Below, one piece after another: positions 44,655 through 56,200 of a stretch of 64,000 nucleotides of DNA (positions within the stretch are counted from its first letter, which is position 1; the number at the start of each line of letters is the position of its first letter). A model generated the notes under the pieces. That model ran no database searches and was not told the DNA's origin. It saw only the letters and a program-made list of their open reading frames with translations. Source of the stretch: an uncultured Pseudomonadota bacterium (GTDB lineage Bacteria > Pseudomonadota > Gammaproteobacteria > Burkholderiales > Thiobacillaceae). Both the position numbers and the translations under genes were made by a program. The stretch covers positions 1-64,000 of the forward strand of contig CAILNT010000103.1 of the NCBI GenBank assembly GCA_903835655.1, written 5' to 3'.

Positions 44655-45839
44655 TCAATCCGAGCGGTTTTTCTCCGCTCGGACGATGCGCCCTAGCGCC
44701 TCGCGGATCACCGAACGCGGCGCACCCAGGTTCAGGCGCATGAATCCGGCGCCACCCTGGCCGAAGAGGCTGCCCGGACTCATGCCCACGCGCGCGACCC
44801 TCACGAAGTAGCGCTTCAAGGCCTCATCGTCCAGACCCCGCAGTTGGCCATATTCCCGGCAATCCAGCCAGAGCAGATACGTGCCTTCCGGCGCCACTGC
44901 GCGCAGCATGGGCGCTTCGCGCGCCAGGGTGGCCAAGACTTCGTCGCGGGTGTCCGCCAGATAAGCCATGAGCGCATCCAGCCAGGGCGCGCCCCCCCGG
45001 TAGGCCGCGGCGAAGGCTGCGGTGCTGAACGGGTTGGCGCCGCCCAGGTGCAGGTGTGCGAAGGCCTGGCGCAGTTTCTCGCGAAGCTCCGGATTGCTCG
45101 CGACAAGAGCGGACAAGCCCAGGCCGGGAATGTTGAACGTCTTGCTCGGCGCCACGGCGGTGACGATCCGTTCGCCCTCGCCGGCCAGGGTCGCCAGAGG
45201 CGTGTGGCGAAACCCCGGGTAGACCAGGTCGTGATGGATTTCGTCGGACAGCACCACCAGATCGTGTTTCCGGGCGATACGCAGCACCTCGCGCAGTTCC
45301 TCTTCCGTCCAGACCCGACCCACCGGGTTGTGGGGACTGCACAGCAGGAGCAGGCGGGCGTCACGGGCGCACACTTCCAGATGCGCGAAATCGATGCCGT
45401 AACGTCCTGCCTCGAAAACCAGGGGGTTCTCGACCAGGCGTCGACCGTTGCCGGTGACCGCCGAGAAAAAGGGAAAGTAGACCGGCGGCTGCACGATGAC
45501 GCCCTCCCCCACCCCGGCAAAGGCCAGCACCGCGGCATGGAGCGAAGGCACCACGCCGGGCGCCATCGAGATCCAGTCGCGCTCGATGTGCCACCGGTGG
45601 CGTATGCGCAACCAATCGACCAGGGAGGCGTAGACCGCGTCGGCGATCAGGCTGTAGCCGTAGATGGGGTGGGCCGCGCGCGCGGCGAGAGCCTGGCTGA
45701 CCGACTCGGGTACGGCGAAGTCCATGTCGGCCACCCACAAGGGCAGGACATCCTCGGTCTGGAACACGGCGGCGCGCCCATCCCATTTCAGGGAATCGCT
45801 GCCCTCACGGGGAATGACCCGGTCGAAATCGAAGCTCAT
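44655..45839 (-). CDS. ovoB: PatB/MalY-family PLP-dependent C-S lyase; probable OvoB sulfoxide lyase by context
   Basis: MSFDFDRVIPREGSDSLKWDGRAAVFQTEDVLPLWVADMDFAVPESVSQAL...LLCSPHNPVGRVWTEEEL...APSKTFNIPGLGLSALV; ATG overlaps the ovoA stop (ATGA). Confidence 0.8.
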   Translation of the reverse strand: MSFDFDRVIPREGSDSLKWDGRAAVFQTEDVLPLWVADMDFAVPESVSQALAARAAHPIYGYSLIADAVYASLVDWLRIRHRWHIERDWISMAPGVVPSLHAAVLAFAGVGEGVIVQPPVYFPFFSAVTGNGRRLVENPLVFEAGRYGIDFAHLEVCARDARLLLLCSPHNPVGRVWTEEELREVLRIARKHDLVVLSDEIHHDLVYPGFRHTPLATLAGEGERIVTAVAPSKTFNIPGLGLSALVASNPELREKLRQAFAHLHLGGANPFSTAAFAAAYRGGAPWLDALMAYLADTRDEVLATLAREAPMLRAVAPEGTYLLWLDCREYGQLRGLDDEALKRYFVRVARVGMSPGSLFGQGGAGFMRLNLGAPRSVIREALGRIVRAEKNRSD

Positions 45840-47944
45840 GGCAAGCGTTCCCAAATCGTCGCTTCGGAAAGCGTGTGCTGGAATTTGCGTCGGGTCTCGC
45901 GGATGACGAAGGACACTTCGACCGGGCCCAACACCAGCCGAAAATGGGAGCCGAGGTGTTGTTTCAGGCCATCCAGGGTGGTGAAGTTCTCGCCGTGACG
46001 CTTGATCCCGCCTATCCACGCCTCTCTGGGCGTGTGTTCGGCCAGCCAGGTATAGGGCGAGGCGATCAGCAGCAAGCCACCCGGGTTGAGTCGTTCGTGT
46101 ATCGAATCCAGGAACTTTGCCGGGTCGTAAAGGCGGTCGATCAGGTTGGCGGCGAGGATCAGATCGTAGCCGCTGAAATGGGGCTTGAGGTTGCAGGCGT
46201 CGCCCTGGAAGAAGCTCACCTTGCCGCGGACAGCCTCCAGGCCGAGATCACGCAAGCGCCGCTCGCGGTAGGAGACCAGTTCGCCCTCCTCCACCAGGGT
46301 GTAGCGCAGCACGCCGCGTTCGGCCATTTCCACGCCCTGGCCGATGAACCGCGCGGAGAAGTCGATGCCCACCACGTCCTCGAAGGCGCGTGCCAACTCG
46401 AAACTGGCCCGGCCCGAAGCACAGCCCAGGTCCAGGGCGTGGCGGGCCACACGTGTCCCCATCGCACGAATCGCCAGTTCCGCCAGCGCTTTCGAGAAAT
46501 TGACCACGCCGAAGTAGCTGTCGCCGTAATGGAATTCGGCGTATTCGGAGAGCAGCTTGGCGTTCTCATAGTGGGACGGCGGCGGAACGGGCGGCGCCTC
46601 GCCGACCACATAGCGGAATCCCGCGTGCTGGAAGAAATGTCGGCGGAAGGCGTAGCGCGCGCTCAAACGCGTCTCGTTGCCGCAGGAAATCCAGGAGCCG
46701 CCCTTGAACAGGTTGTGGCGTTCATCGAAGGTGGGCGTGGTGAAGTCGTCGTAGAGCGGGTGGACTTTGAATCCCGCGTAGGGATAGATGGGCGTGGTCG
46801 TCCATTGCCAGACATTGCCCACCACGTCATACAAGGGGCCGTGCGCGTAACGGTTGACCGGACAGGTGGAAGCAAAATGGTCGAGATGCAGGTTGGCCGC
46901 AGCGGCGCGGTCTTCGGCCACCTCTTCCACCCCGGAAAAATCGGCCAGACGCTGCCACTCATCCTCGCAGGGCAACCTCACCTTCAGACCTGAGGCCGCA
47001 GACTTCCAGGCGCAAAATGCCTGGGCCTCGTGAAAATTCACCTCGACCGGCCAGTCCCAATTCATGTCCACCACTTCCAGCATCAGGCGCAGCTTCCAGC
47101 CCGTGCCATCGGCAACCCAGAAGGGAGGATGGCGCGCCTGGCTGAAATCGCGCCAGGATCGGCCTTCCTCGGCCCAGCAGGCATCATTCGCATAACCGCC
47201 GTCCTCGACGAAGGCCAGATACTCGGCATTGCTCACCAGATAACGCGCCGCCTCGAACGCGGGAACATCGGCCTCGTGTAGGCCATATTCGTTGTCCCAA
47301 CCGTAGTGAAGCTCGTCGCAGGCCTTGCCCAGACGCACGCCGCCAGCCGGCACGGCCACCAGCTCGTTGCCGGGTGCCGGGCCGGTGTCGCGGCAGGGCG
47401 CCCAGGCCGCATGCGGCCGCACATGATTCAACGCATGCTGGCGGATCAGCACGGAGGAGGTCTCCAGATGGATGCGTTCATGCTCGATGCCCATCAGTAT
47501 GGGCCACCAGGGATGCTCCCAGGCGACCGGCAAGGTCAGTGGCAAGGTGGCGATGAGCGCGTCCACGGCCGCGCGCACCTGGCGGCGATAGGCACGGACT
47601 TCCTCCACCCCCGGCCAGTCGTAGTGCGTCTCGCCCAGATCGTCCCAGCTCATTTCGTCCACGCCGATGGCGAACATCGACTCGAAACGCGGATGGATGC
47701 GCTCACGCAGCAGGCCGGCCAGCACCAACTTGTTGACGAAAAAAGTCGCCGTATGGCCGAAATAGAAAATCAGCGGATGCCGCAGCGGAATCGGCTTGCT
47801 GAAATAAGCCGCGTCGCCCACCAGCACCTCGAACAACTGCTCGTAACGATCAAAGGTGGCGTGGAAATACGCACGAATCTCGCGACGCTTGGCTTCCGGG
47901 TCGCCATCGAGGCGGGGCGTGCGGGGAAAAAGCTGGGCAGTCAT
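45836..47944 (-). CDS. ovoA: 5-histidylcysteine sulfoxide synthase / 4-mercaptohistidine N-methyltransferase (OvoA)
   Basis: DinB-like N-terminus with GIEHERIHLET (HX3HXE), FGE-sulfatase domain (NVWQWTTTPIYPYAGF...LFKGGSWISCGNETRLSARYAFRRHFFQHAGFRYV), C-terminal SAM methyltransferase (ALDLGCASGRASFELAR). Confidence 0.93.
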   Translation of the reverse strand: MTAQLFPRTPRLDGDPEAKRREIRAYFHATFDRYEQLFEVLVGDAAYFSKPIPLRHPLIFYFGHTATFFVNKLVLAGLLRERIHPRFESMFAIGVDEMSWDDLGETHYDWPGVEEVRAYRRQVRAAVDALIATLPLTLPVAWEHPWWPILMGIEHERIHLETSSVLIRQHALNHVRPHAAWAPCRDTGPAPGNELVAVPAGGVRLGKACDELHYGWDNEYGLHEADVPAFEAARYLVSNAEYLAFVEDGGYANDACWAEEGRSWRDFSQARHPPFWVADGTGWKLRLMLEVVDMNWDWPVEVNFHEAQAFCAWKSAASGLKVRLPCEDEWQRLADFSGVEEVAEDRAAAANLHLDHFASTCPVNRYAHGPLYDVVGNVWQWTTTPIYPYAGFKVHPLYDDFTTPTFDERHNLFKGGSWISCGNETRLSARYAFRRHFFQHAGFRYVVGEAPPVPPPSHYENAKLLSEYAEFHYGDSYFGVVNFSKALAELAIRAMGTRVARHALDLGCASGRASFELARAFEDVVGIDFSARFIGQGVEMAERGVLRYTLVEEGELVSYRERRLRDLGLEAVRGKVSFFQGDACNLKPHFSGYDLILAANLIDRLYDPAKFLDSIHERLNPGGLLLIASPYTWLAEHTPREAWIGGIKRHGENFTTLDGLKQHLGSHFRLVLGPVEVSFVIRETRRKFQHTLSEATIWERLP

Positions 47945-48039
47945 GGCAGGATGCAGGATTAGGGAATGCGTAATGCTAGCAGCCTGCCGAGTTTTCCAGT
48001 CGAAGCGTGAGCACCTCGCTCACACTGTCCATCCCAGCC

Positions 48040-50277
48040 TCAGGGCGTGCCGTGCGCAAGCACTGGATCGCGGACTACAGGCAAGTCCAGCCAGAACCGG
48101 CTGCCGACACCTACCTCGCTTTCAAAGCCGATACGGCCACGCATCGCCTCTGCCAGTTTTCTGCTGATGACCAGACCGATTCCGGTGCCTTCTGTAGCGG
48201 TTCGCTCGGCGCCCAGCCTCTGGAAGGGCTGGAACAGGTGTGCGCGGCGATCTTCCGGAATACCCGCTCCCGTGTCGACGACCGTGATGCGCACGACCTC
48301 CGCCATCATCACGCAGGACACTACGGCCATGCCGCCCTCACGGTTGTACTTGACGGCATTGGAGAGCAGGTTGAGGAGGATCTGTCGCAGGCGTATCGCG
48401 TCGGCCCGAACGACGATCCCGCTGGGGCACGAGTGGCGGACCACGATCTGGCGGGCTGTCGCGGCAGGCCGAATGATCGCTACCGCTTCTTCCAGGGTGG
48501 GTTCCAGCGCCATGTCGGCGATGGCGAGATCCAGCCTTCCGGATTCGATGCGTGCCAGATCGAGGACCTCGTTGATCAAGGCATGCAGGTGGCGACCGCT
48601 GCCGAGAATATGGCCAACGGCTTCCTTTTGCGATGGATCGAGGGGGACCGGCACGCCCATCTCGAGTATCTGTGCGAAACCGATGATGGCGTTGAGCGGC
48701 GTGCGCAACTCGTGGCTCATGCTCGCCAGGAAGACCGATTTTGCCTCACTGGATTGCTGCGCCTCGCGTCGAGCCAACTCAAGTTCCTGGAACAAGGCAT
48801 GCACCCGCGTGACATCCCGGGCGACACCCAGTACACCGATCAACTTGCCCTCCTTGCTGCGGACGGCGGCTTTCACGGTTTCGAGCAAGGCGCGGTGGCC
48901 ATCGCTGGCGTAGGTGACCCATTCCTCGTTGATCTGTGGCTCTGTGAGTTCGGCCGCAGCACGATCATGCTTGCGAAACGCCTCGGCGATCTCCGGGGAA
49001 AAGAAATCGCGATCGGTCTTGCCCAGGATATCCGACTCGGGCGCACCCAATAATTTTTCGAAGGCCGGATTGCAGGAGAGAAACCGCCCATCGGAATCTT
49101 TCATCCACACCAGATCGGGTATCGCGCTCAGCAGGGTCTGGAGTTGCCTGCGCTGTTGCTCGGAACGTTCCAACTCCTCGGTGATCACCTCCGAAAGCTG
49201 GAGTACGCGCTGTTCGGCGCGGCGCTGATCGGTAGTGTCGAGAAAACTCCAGACCCGGCCAACCACCTCGCCATGGACCGTCTGAGGGTGGGAAAATCGC
49301 GCGAAGGTGCGGCCGTCTCGGAAGGTCACGGTGTCGCGCGAGATCGCTTCCGGCCTGTCGTACAGCGACTCCACCTTGCGCAGGAAGTGTTCTGGATGCT
49401 CGATCTGATCGAGCACATGGGCGAGTATATTTTCGTCGTCACCACCGGCGATCAGTTCGTCTGGAACCTGCCACATCTTGGCGAAACGTTTGTTGGCCGA
49501 GACGACCTTGCCCGCTCGATTGACCACCAGGATGCCGTTGTCCGTGGCATTGAGCGTGGCTTCCATGAGAGAGATCGCATTTTCCCGCCGCTGCGAGGCG
49601 TATTCGGCAGCATGCGCGGAGAGCTCCGCCGACATGCGGATTTCCTCGAGTGTGCTTCTGGCTGCGAAATCCTTGCGCAGCAGAAACTCCCGCCACCAGC
49701 CGATGGCGCCAGCCACGAGGGTCATGGTGGCGACATGGTAGGTCAGGTAGGCAACATCCGCGGGCCGTTTCCAGAAGGCGTCGACCATGGCAAGTTCGAA
49801 CCCGAGGAAGATCAGCGCGCCGCACACCAAGGCATAACCGAAGCGTATGCCGAGAATGACGAAGCAATAAAGTTCCAGGATGGTGAAGTTGAGTATGCCC
49901 ACCCAGGATTTGAGGCCCGATCCACCCTGCACATCCACGGCCAGCAGAATCTGGAACAACATGAGGGCGATGACGACGATCGTCCCCGACATCGTCAACT
50001 CCCAGTACCTCTTCGTCCGAGGCACGAAGGTCAGCGTCAACATCACGGCCAGAAACGGCGAGCACAGTTCCAGGCGATAGAAATTTGCCGTGACCTGCGG
50101 ATAGGCGAACCAGTCCGCGAGAAAATCGGCGATCAGTAATAACAGCCCGAGGCCCAGGCTCCACTGCGCAAAGCGATAGTGAAAATTGGTGTAGAAATCA
50201 ACGAACCGGTTTTCATACTCGGGATCGGAAAACCGGAGCAGCAGCCGCAACGGGAGTTGTTTTCCGACCGCGTTCAT
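48040..50277 (-). CDS. Membrane PAS sensor histidine kinase (no REC)
   Basis: N-terminal TM helices, PAS domains, FLASMSHELRTPLNAIIGFAQILEMGVPVPLDPSQKEAVGHILGSGRHLHALINEVLDLARIE, HATPase GTGIGLVISRKLAEAMRGRIGF. Start at MNAVGKQ. Confidence 0.9.
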   Translation of the reverse strand: MNAVGKQLPLRLLLRFSDPEYENRFVDFYTNFHYRFAQWSLGLGLLLLIADFLADWFAYPQVTANFYRLELCSPFLAVMLTLTFVPRTKRYWELTMSGTIVVIALMLFQILLAVDVQGGSGLKSWVGILNFTILELYCFVILGIRFGYALVCGALIFLGFELAMVDAFWKRPADVAYLTYHVATMTLVAGAIGWWREFLLRKDFAARSTLEEIRMSAELSAHAAEYASQRRENAISLMEATLNATDNGILVVNRAGKVVSANKRFAKMWQVPDELIAGGDDENILAHVLDQIEHPEHFLRKVESLYDRPEAISRDTVTFRDGRTFARFSHPQTVHGEVVGRVWSFLDTTDQRRAEQRVLQLSEVITEELERSEQQRRQLQTLLSAIPDLVWMKDSDGRFLSCNPAFEKLLGAPESDILGKTDRDFFSPEIAEAFRKHDRAAAELTEPQINEEWVTYASDGHRALLETVKAAVRSKEGKLIGVLGVARDVTRVHALFQELELARREAQQSSEAKSVFLASMSHELRTPLNAIIGFAQILEMGVPVPLDPSQKEAVGHILGSGRHLHALINEVLDLARIESGRLDLAIADMALEPTLEEAVAIIRPAATARQIVVRHSCPSGIVVRADAIRLRQILLNLLSNAVKYNREGGMAVVSCVMMAEVVRITVVDTGAGIPEDRRAHLFQPFQRLGAERTATEGTGIGLVISRKLAEAMRGRIGFESEVGVGSRFWLDLPVVRDPVLAHGTP

Positions 50278-50305
50278 GATCCATTCATCCGTAGAGGGCG
50301 CGAAA

Positions 50306-53260
50306 TCATTGGAAGGCCGAAGGCATCGCCGCGTCGGGTTCCCCACCGCCCCGCTCGGCCACGTGCGAGTACCCGTCTGCCGTGACACAAACCGGACGGT
50401 TCTCTAATACGCTGCGTACCAGTGAAAGCAGTTTCGGTACGTCGAACGGCTTGGTGAAATAGGCGATGAACCCGGCGTCGAGTCCACTCCTGACATCGCT
50501 GGGCAAGGCCGCCGCGCTGACCGCGATGACTGGGAGGTCGGCGCTGCGCGGATCGTCCTTGATCGCTTGCAGCGCCTCCAGACCGCTCATCCCGGGCAGG
50601 CTGATGTCCATCAGAACCAGATTCGGCGGGTTGCTCCGGATCAGGACCAGACCTGCCTCGGCGGTCTCCGCGGTCAACAACGCCACGCCCGGAAAGTGAC
50701 GAAATACATGTTGCATGACGGAGCGGTTGACCGGATTGTCCTCGATATAGAGCACCCGTCCGGCAAGACCGCCGTCACGCACGGGCGCTTCGGAGGGGTC
50801 CGTGATCTCGTCCGCGGAGGAGTCGGCGTTTACCCAAGCGGCGGGCAGATCCAGCCAGAAACGGCTGCCTATCCCTACCTCGCTTTGAAAGCCGATCCGC
50901 CCACCCATCGCATCGGCGAGCGTCTTGCAGACGACCAGACCGATGCCCGTGCCCTCGATGCTGGTTTGTTCGGCGCCCAAGCGCTGGAAAGGCTGAAACA
51001 GCTGAGCAAGGCGTTCTGGCGGAATCCCCGGCCCGGTGTCGACGACGCTGGTGCGCACGACATCGCCTTTGGGCTGGCAGTAAACGGCGACCAGACCGCC
51101 CTCATGGTTGTACTTGACGGCATTGGACAGCAAGTTGAGCAATATTTGACGGACGCGCACTGCATCGGCGTGAACCAGCATGCCGCCAAGGCAGGCCGGT
51201 CGGATGGTGATCCTGCGGTCGGCGGCGAGCGCCTGAGTCATGACCACCGCCTCCTGAATAGACGACCCGATGTCCAGGGTGGCGTTGGCGAGATCCAGCT
51301 TGCCCGCCTCGATGCGTGCCAGATCCAGCACCTCGTTGATCAGCCGAAGTAGATGGCGGCCGCTGCCCAGGATGTGGCCCACCGCCTCCCGATGTGGCGG
51401 ATCGAGAGGCACCGGCACGCCCATGTCGAGCATCTGGGCAAAACCGATGATGGCGTTGAGGGGCGTGCGCAACTCGTGGCTCATGCTCGCCAGAAAAGCG
51501 GATTTTGCCCGGCTGGCTTCTTCGGCAGCCTCTTTGGCCCGCAGAACCTCGGCCTCTGCCCGCTTGCCCTGCGTCAAGTCGCGGAAAACCATGACGGCGA
51601 AATCGTCGGTGATCGATGCCATGGCCTCGATCGGGCTGCGCGTGCCATCCTTGCCGGTAGCCACCGCTTCCATGGAGACGACGATGCCCGTTTCCAGGCC
51701 AAGCGCCAACCTTTTGTACCACTCCGTCCGCACGCCGTCCCGGTACTCTGCGTTCGGGAAGACCATGGACCACCAGTGCTCCGCGTCCGGCATTTCCTGG
51801 AGGCTATAGCCGAAGGTTTCCGTGAAACGTCGGTTGACGACGAGAAAACGATGTTCCGCGTCCTTGACCACGATCGGCAGGGGTGTAGATTCGAGCAATT
51901 GACGAAACAGGGATTCACTGGTGCGCAAAGCTTGTTCGGTCCACTTGCGTTCCGTGATGTCGATATCCATACAGACGAATACCGGGGAGAGTTCGCCGGG
52001 AATCGCGAACAGCGTCGAAGTCACGATCCGTTCCACGCCGTCGCGGTGCCGAATACGGTATTCGGTCGGCCCAAGGGTGGTGCCGACACTCGCGCTGAGG
52101 CAGGTCAGCGCGGCGAGGAAATCCCTGGTCTGTTCTTCGCCCAGGATCAACTGGTCGAGCGTCTTGCCCAACGCCTCCATTGCCGTCCATCCGAAGACCC
52201 GTTCGGAGGCATGGTTCCAGTACAGGACACGACCGTTCCGGTCGAACCACTGCACCGCGACGTTGGGGGTGTTTTCCAGTGTGGCCGAAAGTCGCTGCTC
52301 GGCCAGCTTGAGTTCGGTGATATTGCGCATGAATCCGTGCCAGAGCGTGTCGCCGTTGACCAGGCGTTCCGGGGTCGAAGTGCACTCGACCCAGAGCAGA
52401 CTGTGCAGTGGATGCAGCATCCGGAACGACTCGTTCATCGCTGCCAGATCTCTTGCGGAAGCGGCAATCGATGCGTGCACGCGGTCGCGATCCTCCGGGT
52501 GTATCTGGGCAAAAATCGCCGCGGCGCTGTCTTTGAGGGTTTCCGGATCGAGGCCAAACAGACTCGCCATGCCTTCGCTGGCGTAGGGGAGGCAGGAACG
52601 GCCATCGCGGCGTAGCAGGAACTGGTAGATGACTCCGGGCACGTTGGCGGCAATCTTCTTCTGGCGCTCCGCAAGTTCACGCGCCACCGACTCCCGCTCG
52701 AGCAAGCTCCGCCCCATGCGCGACGCGATGAGGGCGAAGATGGCCGCGTAGGCGGTCACGTTCCAGACGTAGTTCAGCCAGACCACCGGGTGGTGCGTAT
52801 ACGTCGAGTAGTCCAGTTTGAACTCGATCCAGTGCCGGCTTGCGGCCCACCCCAGTAGCACCAGGCAGAGGGTGTTGCCGACGATCAGGCGCCAGGCGAT
52901 CCGGTTCTCCAGGAACAGGATGGCGATGAACGCGAACAGGATCGCGTACAAGCCACTGATGGCGGCGACTCCGAACTGGAGGAGGCCGGCGTAGGTAACC
53001 GACCAGGCGACCACCAACAGACTCGTGACCCGCCAGAGATAGGGTAAGCGGGCACGGCCCAGCCACATGAACCAGAGCCACGCGAGTGCCAGGAGGTGCA
53101 TCAGCATGACCGGCCGCCAACCGATGATCAGCATCCGCGCCAAGGAAAACGCCACACCTGGGATGGAGGCGATGCTGATCCAGAATAAGGCATCGTTGAG
53201 CAGGCGATTGCGCATGCCGGAAAAGTCTTCGAGCGTGTCAGCGTACATCCTGGTTTCCAT
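50306..53260 (-). CDS. Membrane PAS hybrid sensor histidine kinase with C-terminal REC
   Basis: TM region, PAS domains, FLASMSHELRTPLNAIIGFAQMLDMGVPVPLDPPHREAVGHILGSGRHLLRLINEVLDLARIE, REC VLYIEDNPVNRSVMQHV...NLVLMDISLPGMSGLEALQAIK. Confidence 0.92.
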   Translation of the reverse strand: METRMYADTLEDFSGMRNRLLNDALFWISIASIPGVAFSLARMLIIGWRPVMLMHLLALAWLWFMWLGRARLPYLWRVTSLLVVAWSVTYAGLLQFGVAAISGLYAILFAFIAILFLENRIAWRLIVGNTLCLVLLGWAASRHWIEFKLDYSTYTHHPVVWLNYVWNVTAYAAIFALIASRMGRSLLERESVARELAERQKKIAANVPGVIYQFLLRRDGRSCLPYASEGMASLFGLDPETLKDSAAAIFAQIHPEDRDRVHASIAASARDLAAMNESFRMLHPLHSLLWVECTSTPERLVNGDTLWHGFMRNITELKLAEQRLSATLENTPNVAVQWFDRNGRVLYWNHASERVFGWTAMEALGKTLDQLILGEEQTRDFLAALTCLSASVGTTLGPTEYRIRHRDGVERIVTSTLFAIPGELSPVFVCMDIDITERKWTEQALRTSESLFRQLLESTPLPIVVKDAEHRFLVVNRRFTETFGYSLQEMPDAEHWWSMVFPNAEYRDGVRTEWYKRLALGLETGIVVSMEAVATGKDGTRSPIEAMASITDDFAVMVFRDLTQGKRAEAEVLRAKEAAEEASRAKSAFLASMSHELRTPLNAIIGFAQMLDMGVPVPLDPPHREAVGHILGSGRHLLRLINEVLDLARIEAGKLDLANATLDIGSSIQEAVVMTQALAADRRITIRPACLGGMLVHADAVRVRQILLNLLSNAVKYNHEGGLVAVYCQPKGDVVRTSVVDTGPGIPPERLAQLFQPFQRLGAEQTSIEGTGIGLVVCKTLADAMGGRIGFQSEVGIGSRFWLDLPAAWVNADSSADEITDPSEAPVRDGGLAGRVLYIEDNPVNRSVMQHVFRHFPGVALLTAETAEAGLVLIRSNPPNLVLMDISLPGMSGLEALQAIKDDPRSADLPVIAVSAAALPSDVRSGLDAGFIAYFTKPFDVPKLLSLVRSVLENRPVCVTADGYSHVAERGGGEPDAAMPSAFQ

Positions 53261-56200
53261 CGGTAGCGTGCAAGCCGGATGCATGACCGAGCTCGTTCCG
53301 CACCAGCGCGACCAATTCCCTCACATCGAAAGGCTTGGTGAGGTAGGCATGGAATCCCGCATCGAGCCCGATTTTCACGTCGTTCGGCAGCGCCGCCGCA
53401 CTGACGGCAACCACGGGGATGGCCGCCGTGCGAGCATCCGATTTGATCGCACTCAGCGCCTCCAGACCACTCATGCCGGGCAGGTTGATGTCCATCAAGA
53501 TCAAGTCCGGCCGGTTGTCCTGGATCAGGGTCAGGCCTGCCTCGGCGGTCTCCGCGGTCATCAGGCGCACGTCCGGAAGTTGCATGAAGACATGTTTCAT
53601 GACGGCAAGGTTGGCAAGATTGTCCTCCACGTAAAGGACACGACCCTGCACAGGGTGGTGGTGGCCCGATTCCGTAACGGCCGGGGTGGTTAATTCGACA
53701 CGCTCCAGGTGATCCACGAGGGCCGCAGGAAGATCTACCCAGAAGCGACTGCCGATACCCGTTCCGCTTTCGAAACCGATCTGCCCAGCCATCGCCTCGA
53801 CCAACTTCTTGCACACGACCAGGCCGATGCCGGTGCCTTCGGTGCTGGTCAATTCGGCGCCCAATCGCTGAAAAGGCTGGAATATCCGCGGCCGCAGTTC
53901 TTCCGGAATGCCTGGCCCCGTATCGACCACGGTGATGCGTACCCTCCCCTCCCCGGCCTGGCAGGACACCACGACCATCCCGCCATCGCGGTTGTACTTG
54001 ACGGCATTGGATAGCAGGTTGAGCAGAATCTGGTGTACACGGGCCGTATCGGCATGGACCGACACGTGAACGCCACAGGTATGACGAATCATGATCTGCC
54101 GGCCGTCGGCGGCGGGACGGGTCAGGCTGATTGCCTCCTCGATCACCGGCGCTAGCGGTAGATTCGTAGGATTGAGGTCCAGCTTTCCGGACTCGATGCG
54201 CGCGAGATCCAGCACTTCGTTGATCAGCCGCAGCAGGTGGCGACCACTGCCGAGAATATGGCCGACCGCCTCCTGTTGCGCGAGGTCGAGCAGCGCCGGA
54301 ATGCCCAGATCCAGCATCTGGGCAAAACCGATGATGGCGTTGAGTGGCGTGCGCAACTCGTGGCTCATCTGCGCCAGAAACGCGGATTTTGCGCGGTTGG
54401 CGCTCTCCGCGGACTCCATGGCCGCGATCATGGAGCGCTCCGCCCTGTTCTCTTCGGTGACATCGCGGGTGATGATCACCGCATGGACGTCGGCTCCCGG
54501 CGCTTCGTGGTAAGGCAGGTAGCTGATGGCGCACTCGCGCTCACCCAGTTCCGGCAGATGGATGGTCGTGTGCAGGGCGATCGCGCGGTCGCTTGAGAAA
54601 CATTGCGCCAGCATGGGGGCGACGGACTCGCGGTAGACCTGCTCACCCCAGATATCCGTCAGATGCTGGCCGATGACCGATGCGCGCGAGCGTTGCAACG
54701 CCTGGCACCAGGCATCGTTGACCACTTCGTAGCGATGGTCGGTGCCGACCACGGTCATCATGTCCTGCGCCGAATTGACGATGAACCGGTAACGATTCAA
54801 CGTGTCCTCGGCGGTCTTCCGGCCGCTGATGTTGTACATCACGCAGTGCGTGCGCACGAATTTTCCAGCGACATCGTGCTGCACGCGTCCTTCCAGCAGC
54901 ACGGTGACGAACTCCCCGTCCTTGCGGCGCAACCGCAACTCGCTGCTGATCTCACACTGGCACACGAAGCCCTCAAAAACACGCGAAAACTGTGCGGATT
55001 CCTGCCAGAGCCCGCCAAAACTCGTGCCCAGCAATTCTTCGCGGCAGTATCCCAGCAACTCGGCGAGCGGCGGATTCAGGTCGAGAAAACAGCCTGTGAT
55101 ATCGAGCGATAGGTAGGCCACCGGGGCATATTCGAACAGGGTGCGGAAGCGTTGCTCGCTCTCGCGCAGGGCCAAAGCCGTGCCTTTGCTTTCGGTGATG
55201 TCGCGCTCCGTGACCAGGATGGCGTCCTCGTCGCCATAGCAAAAGCGCGTGAGCGTCACATCCAGATCGAATTCATGGCCATCATGCGGTCGGCGCCCTC
55301 GCCACTCGAAATGGCGTTCATTGCCAGCCATGACATCGCCCCAGATCGCGGGCAGCTGATCGACCGGCATTCCCGGCGCCGAATAATCCTCGGCTATGGA
55401 ATAGTGGTCGAATTCCTCCGCGCTCACTCCGAACATCTCCAGCAATCGCCGGTTGGCTTGTAGCGGGCGGCCGTCGAGGGCATGAACGGCAACCGCTTCG
55501 TGGACGTTATCGAACAACTGGCGGAAGCGCTGCTCGCTTGCGCGCAAGGCCAGTTCCGCCTGCTTGCGTTCGGTGATATCCACATCCATGCAGACGTAGA
55601 TCGGAGAGGCGTCGCCGGGAATGGAAAAGATCGTCGACGTAATGGTGCGATCACTCCCGTCCCGATGCCGAACGCTGGCTTCGATCGGGCCCACGACGTT
55701 CGTGCTGGCGCCGATGGCTTTCATCGCGGCAAGGAAACTCTGACTTTCTTCGTCCGTGTAGATCAACTGATCCAGCGTCTTACCCATGGCTTCTGCCGCC
55801 GACCAACCGAATAGTCGTTCGGAGGCGTGGTTCCAGTAGAGGACACGAGCCTCCTGGTCGTACCATTGCACGGCGACATGCGGCGCACTTTCCAGGGTCG
55901 CGGTCAGACGCTGTTCGGACGCGGTCAGGCGGGCCTCGCTGGCCTTGCGTTCGGCGAAAAGGGCGGCGATATACAGGCCGACCAGGGCAATGCCGAGGAT
56001 GAAAACGTTGATATCGATGATGCGGTCTGGAATGGCCTGTCTGGCGAAGGAGCCGTGGCCGGACAGGGTGGCCTGAAGGGCGAAGGCGGCGAGGAGCACG
56101 GCGGCCAGAGAGGCTCCGCGCGTGCCCCAGACGATGCCGACGAGGATCATGTAGGGGAAGCAATAGGCCAGGATCAGGAAATGCTGGAGATCCTCGTGCC

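Noticed and set aside
48006-48022. GTGAGC-acctc-GCTCAC hairpin between ovoA and the kinase operon
   Set aside because: No T-tract follows on the transcribed strand, so not called a terminator.
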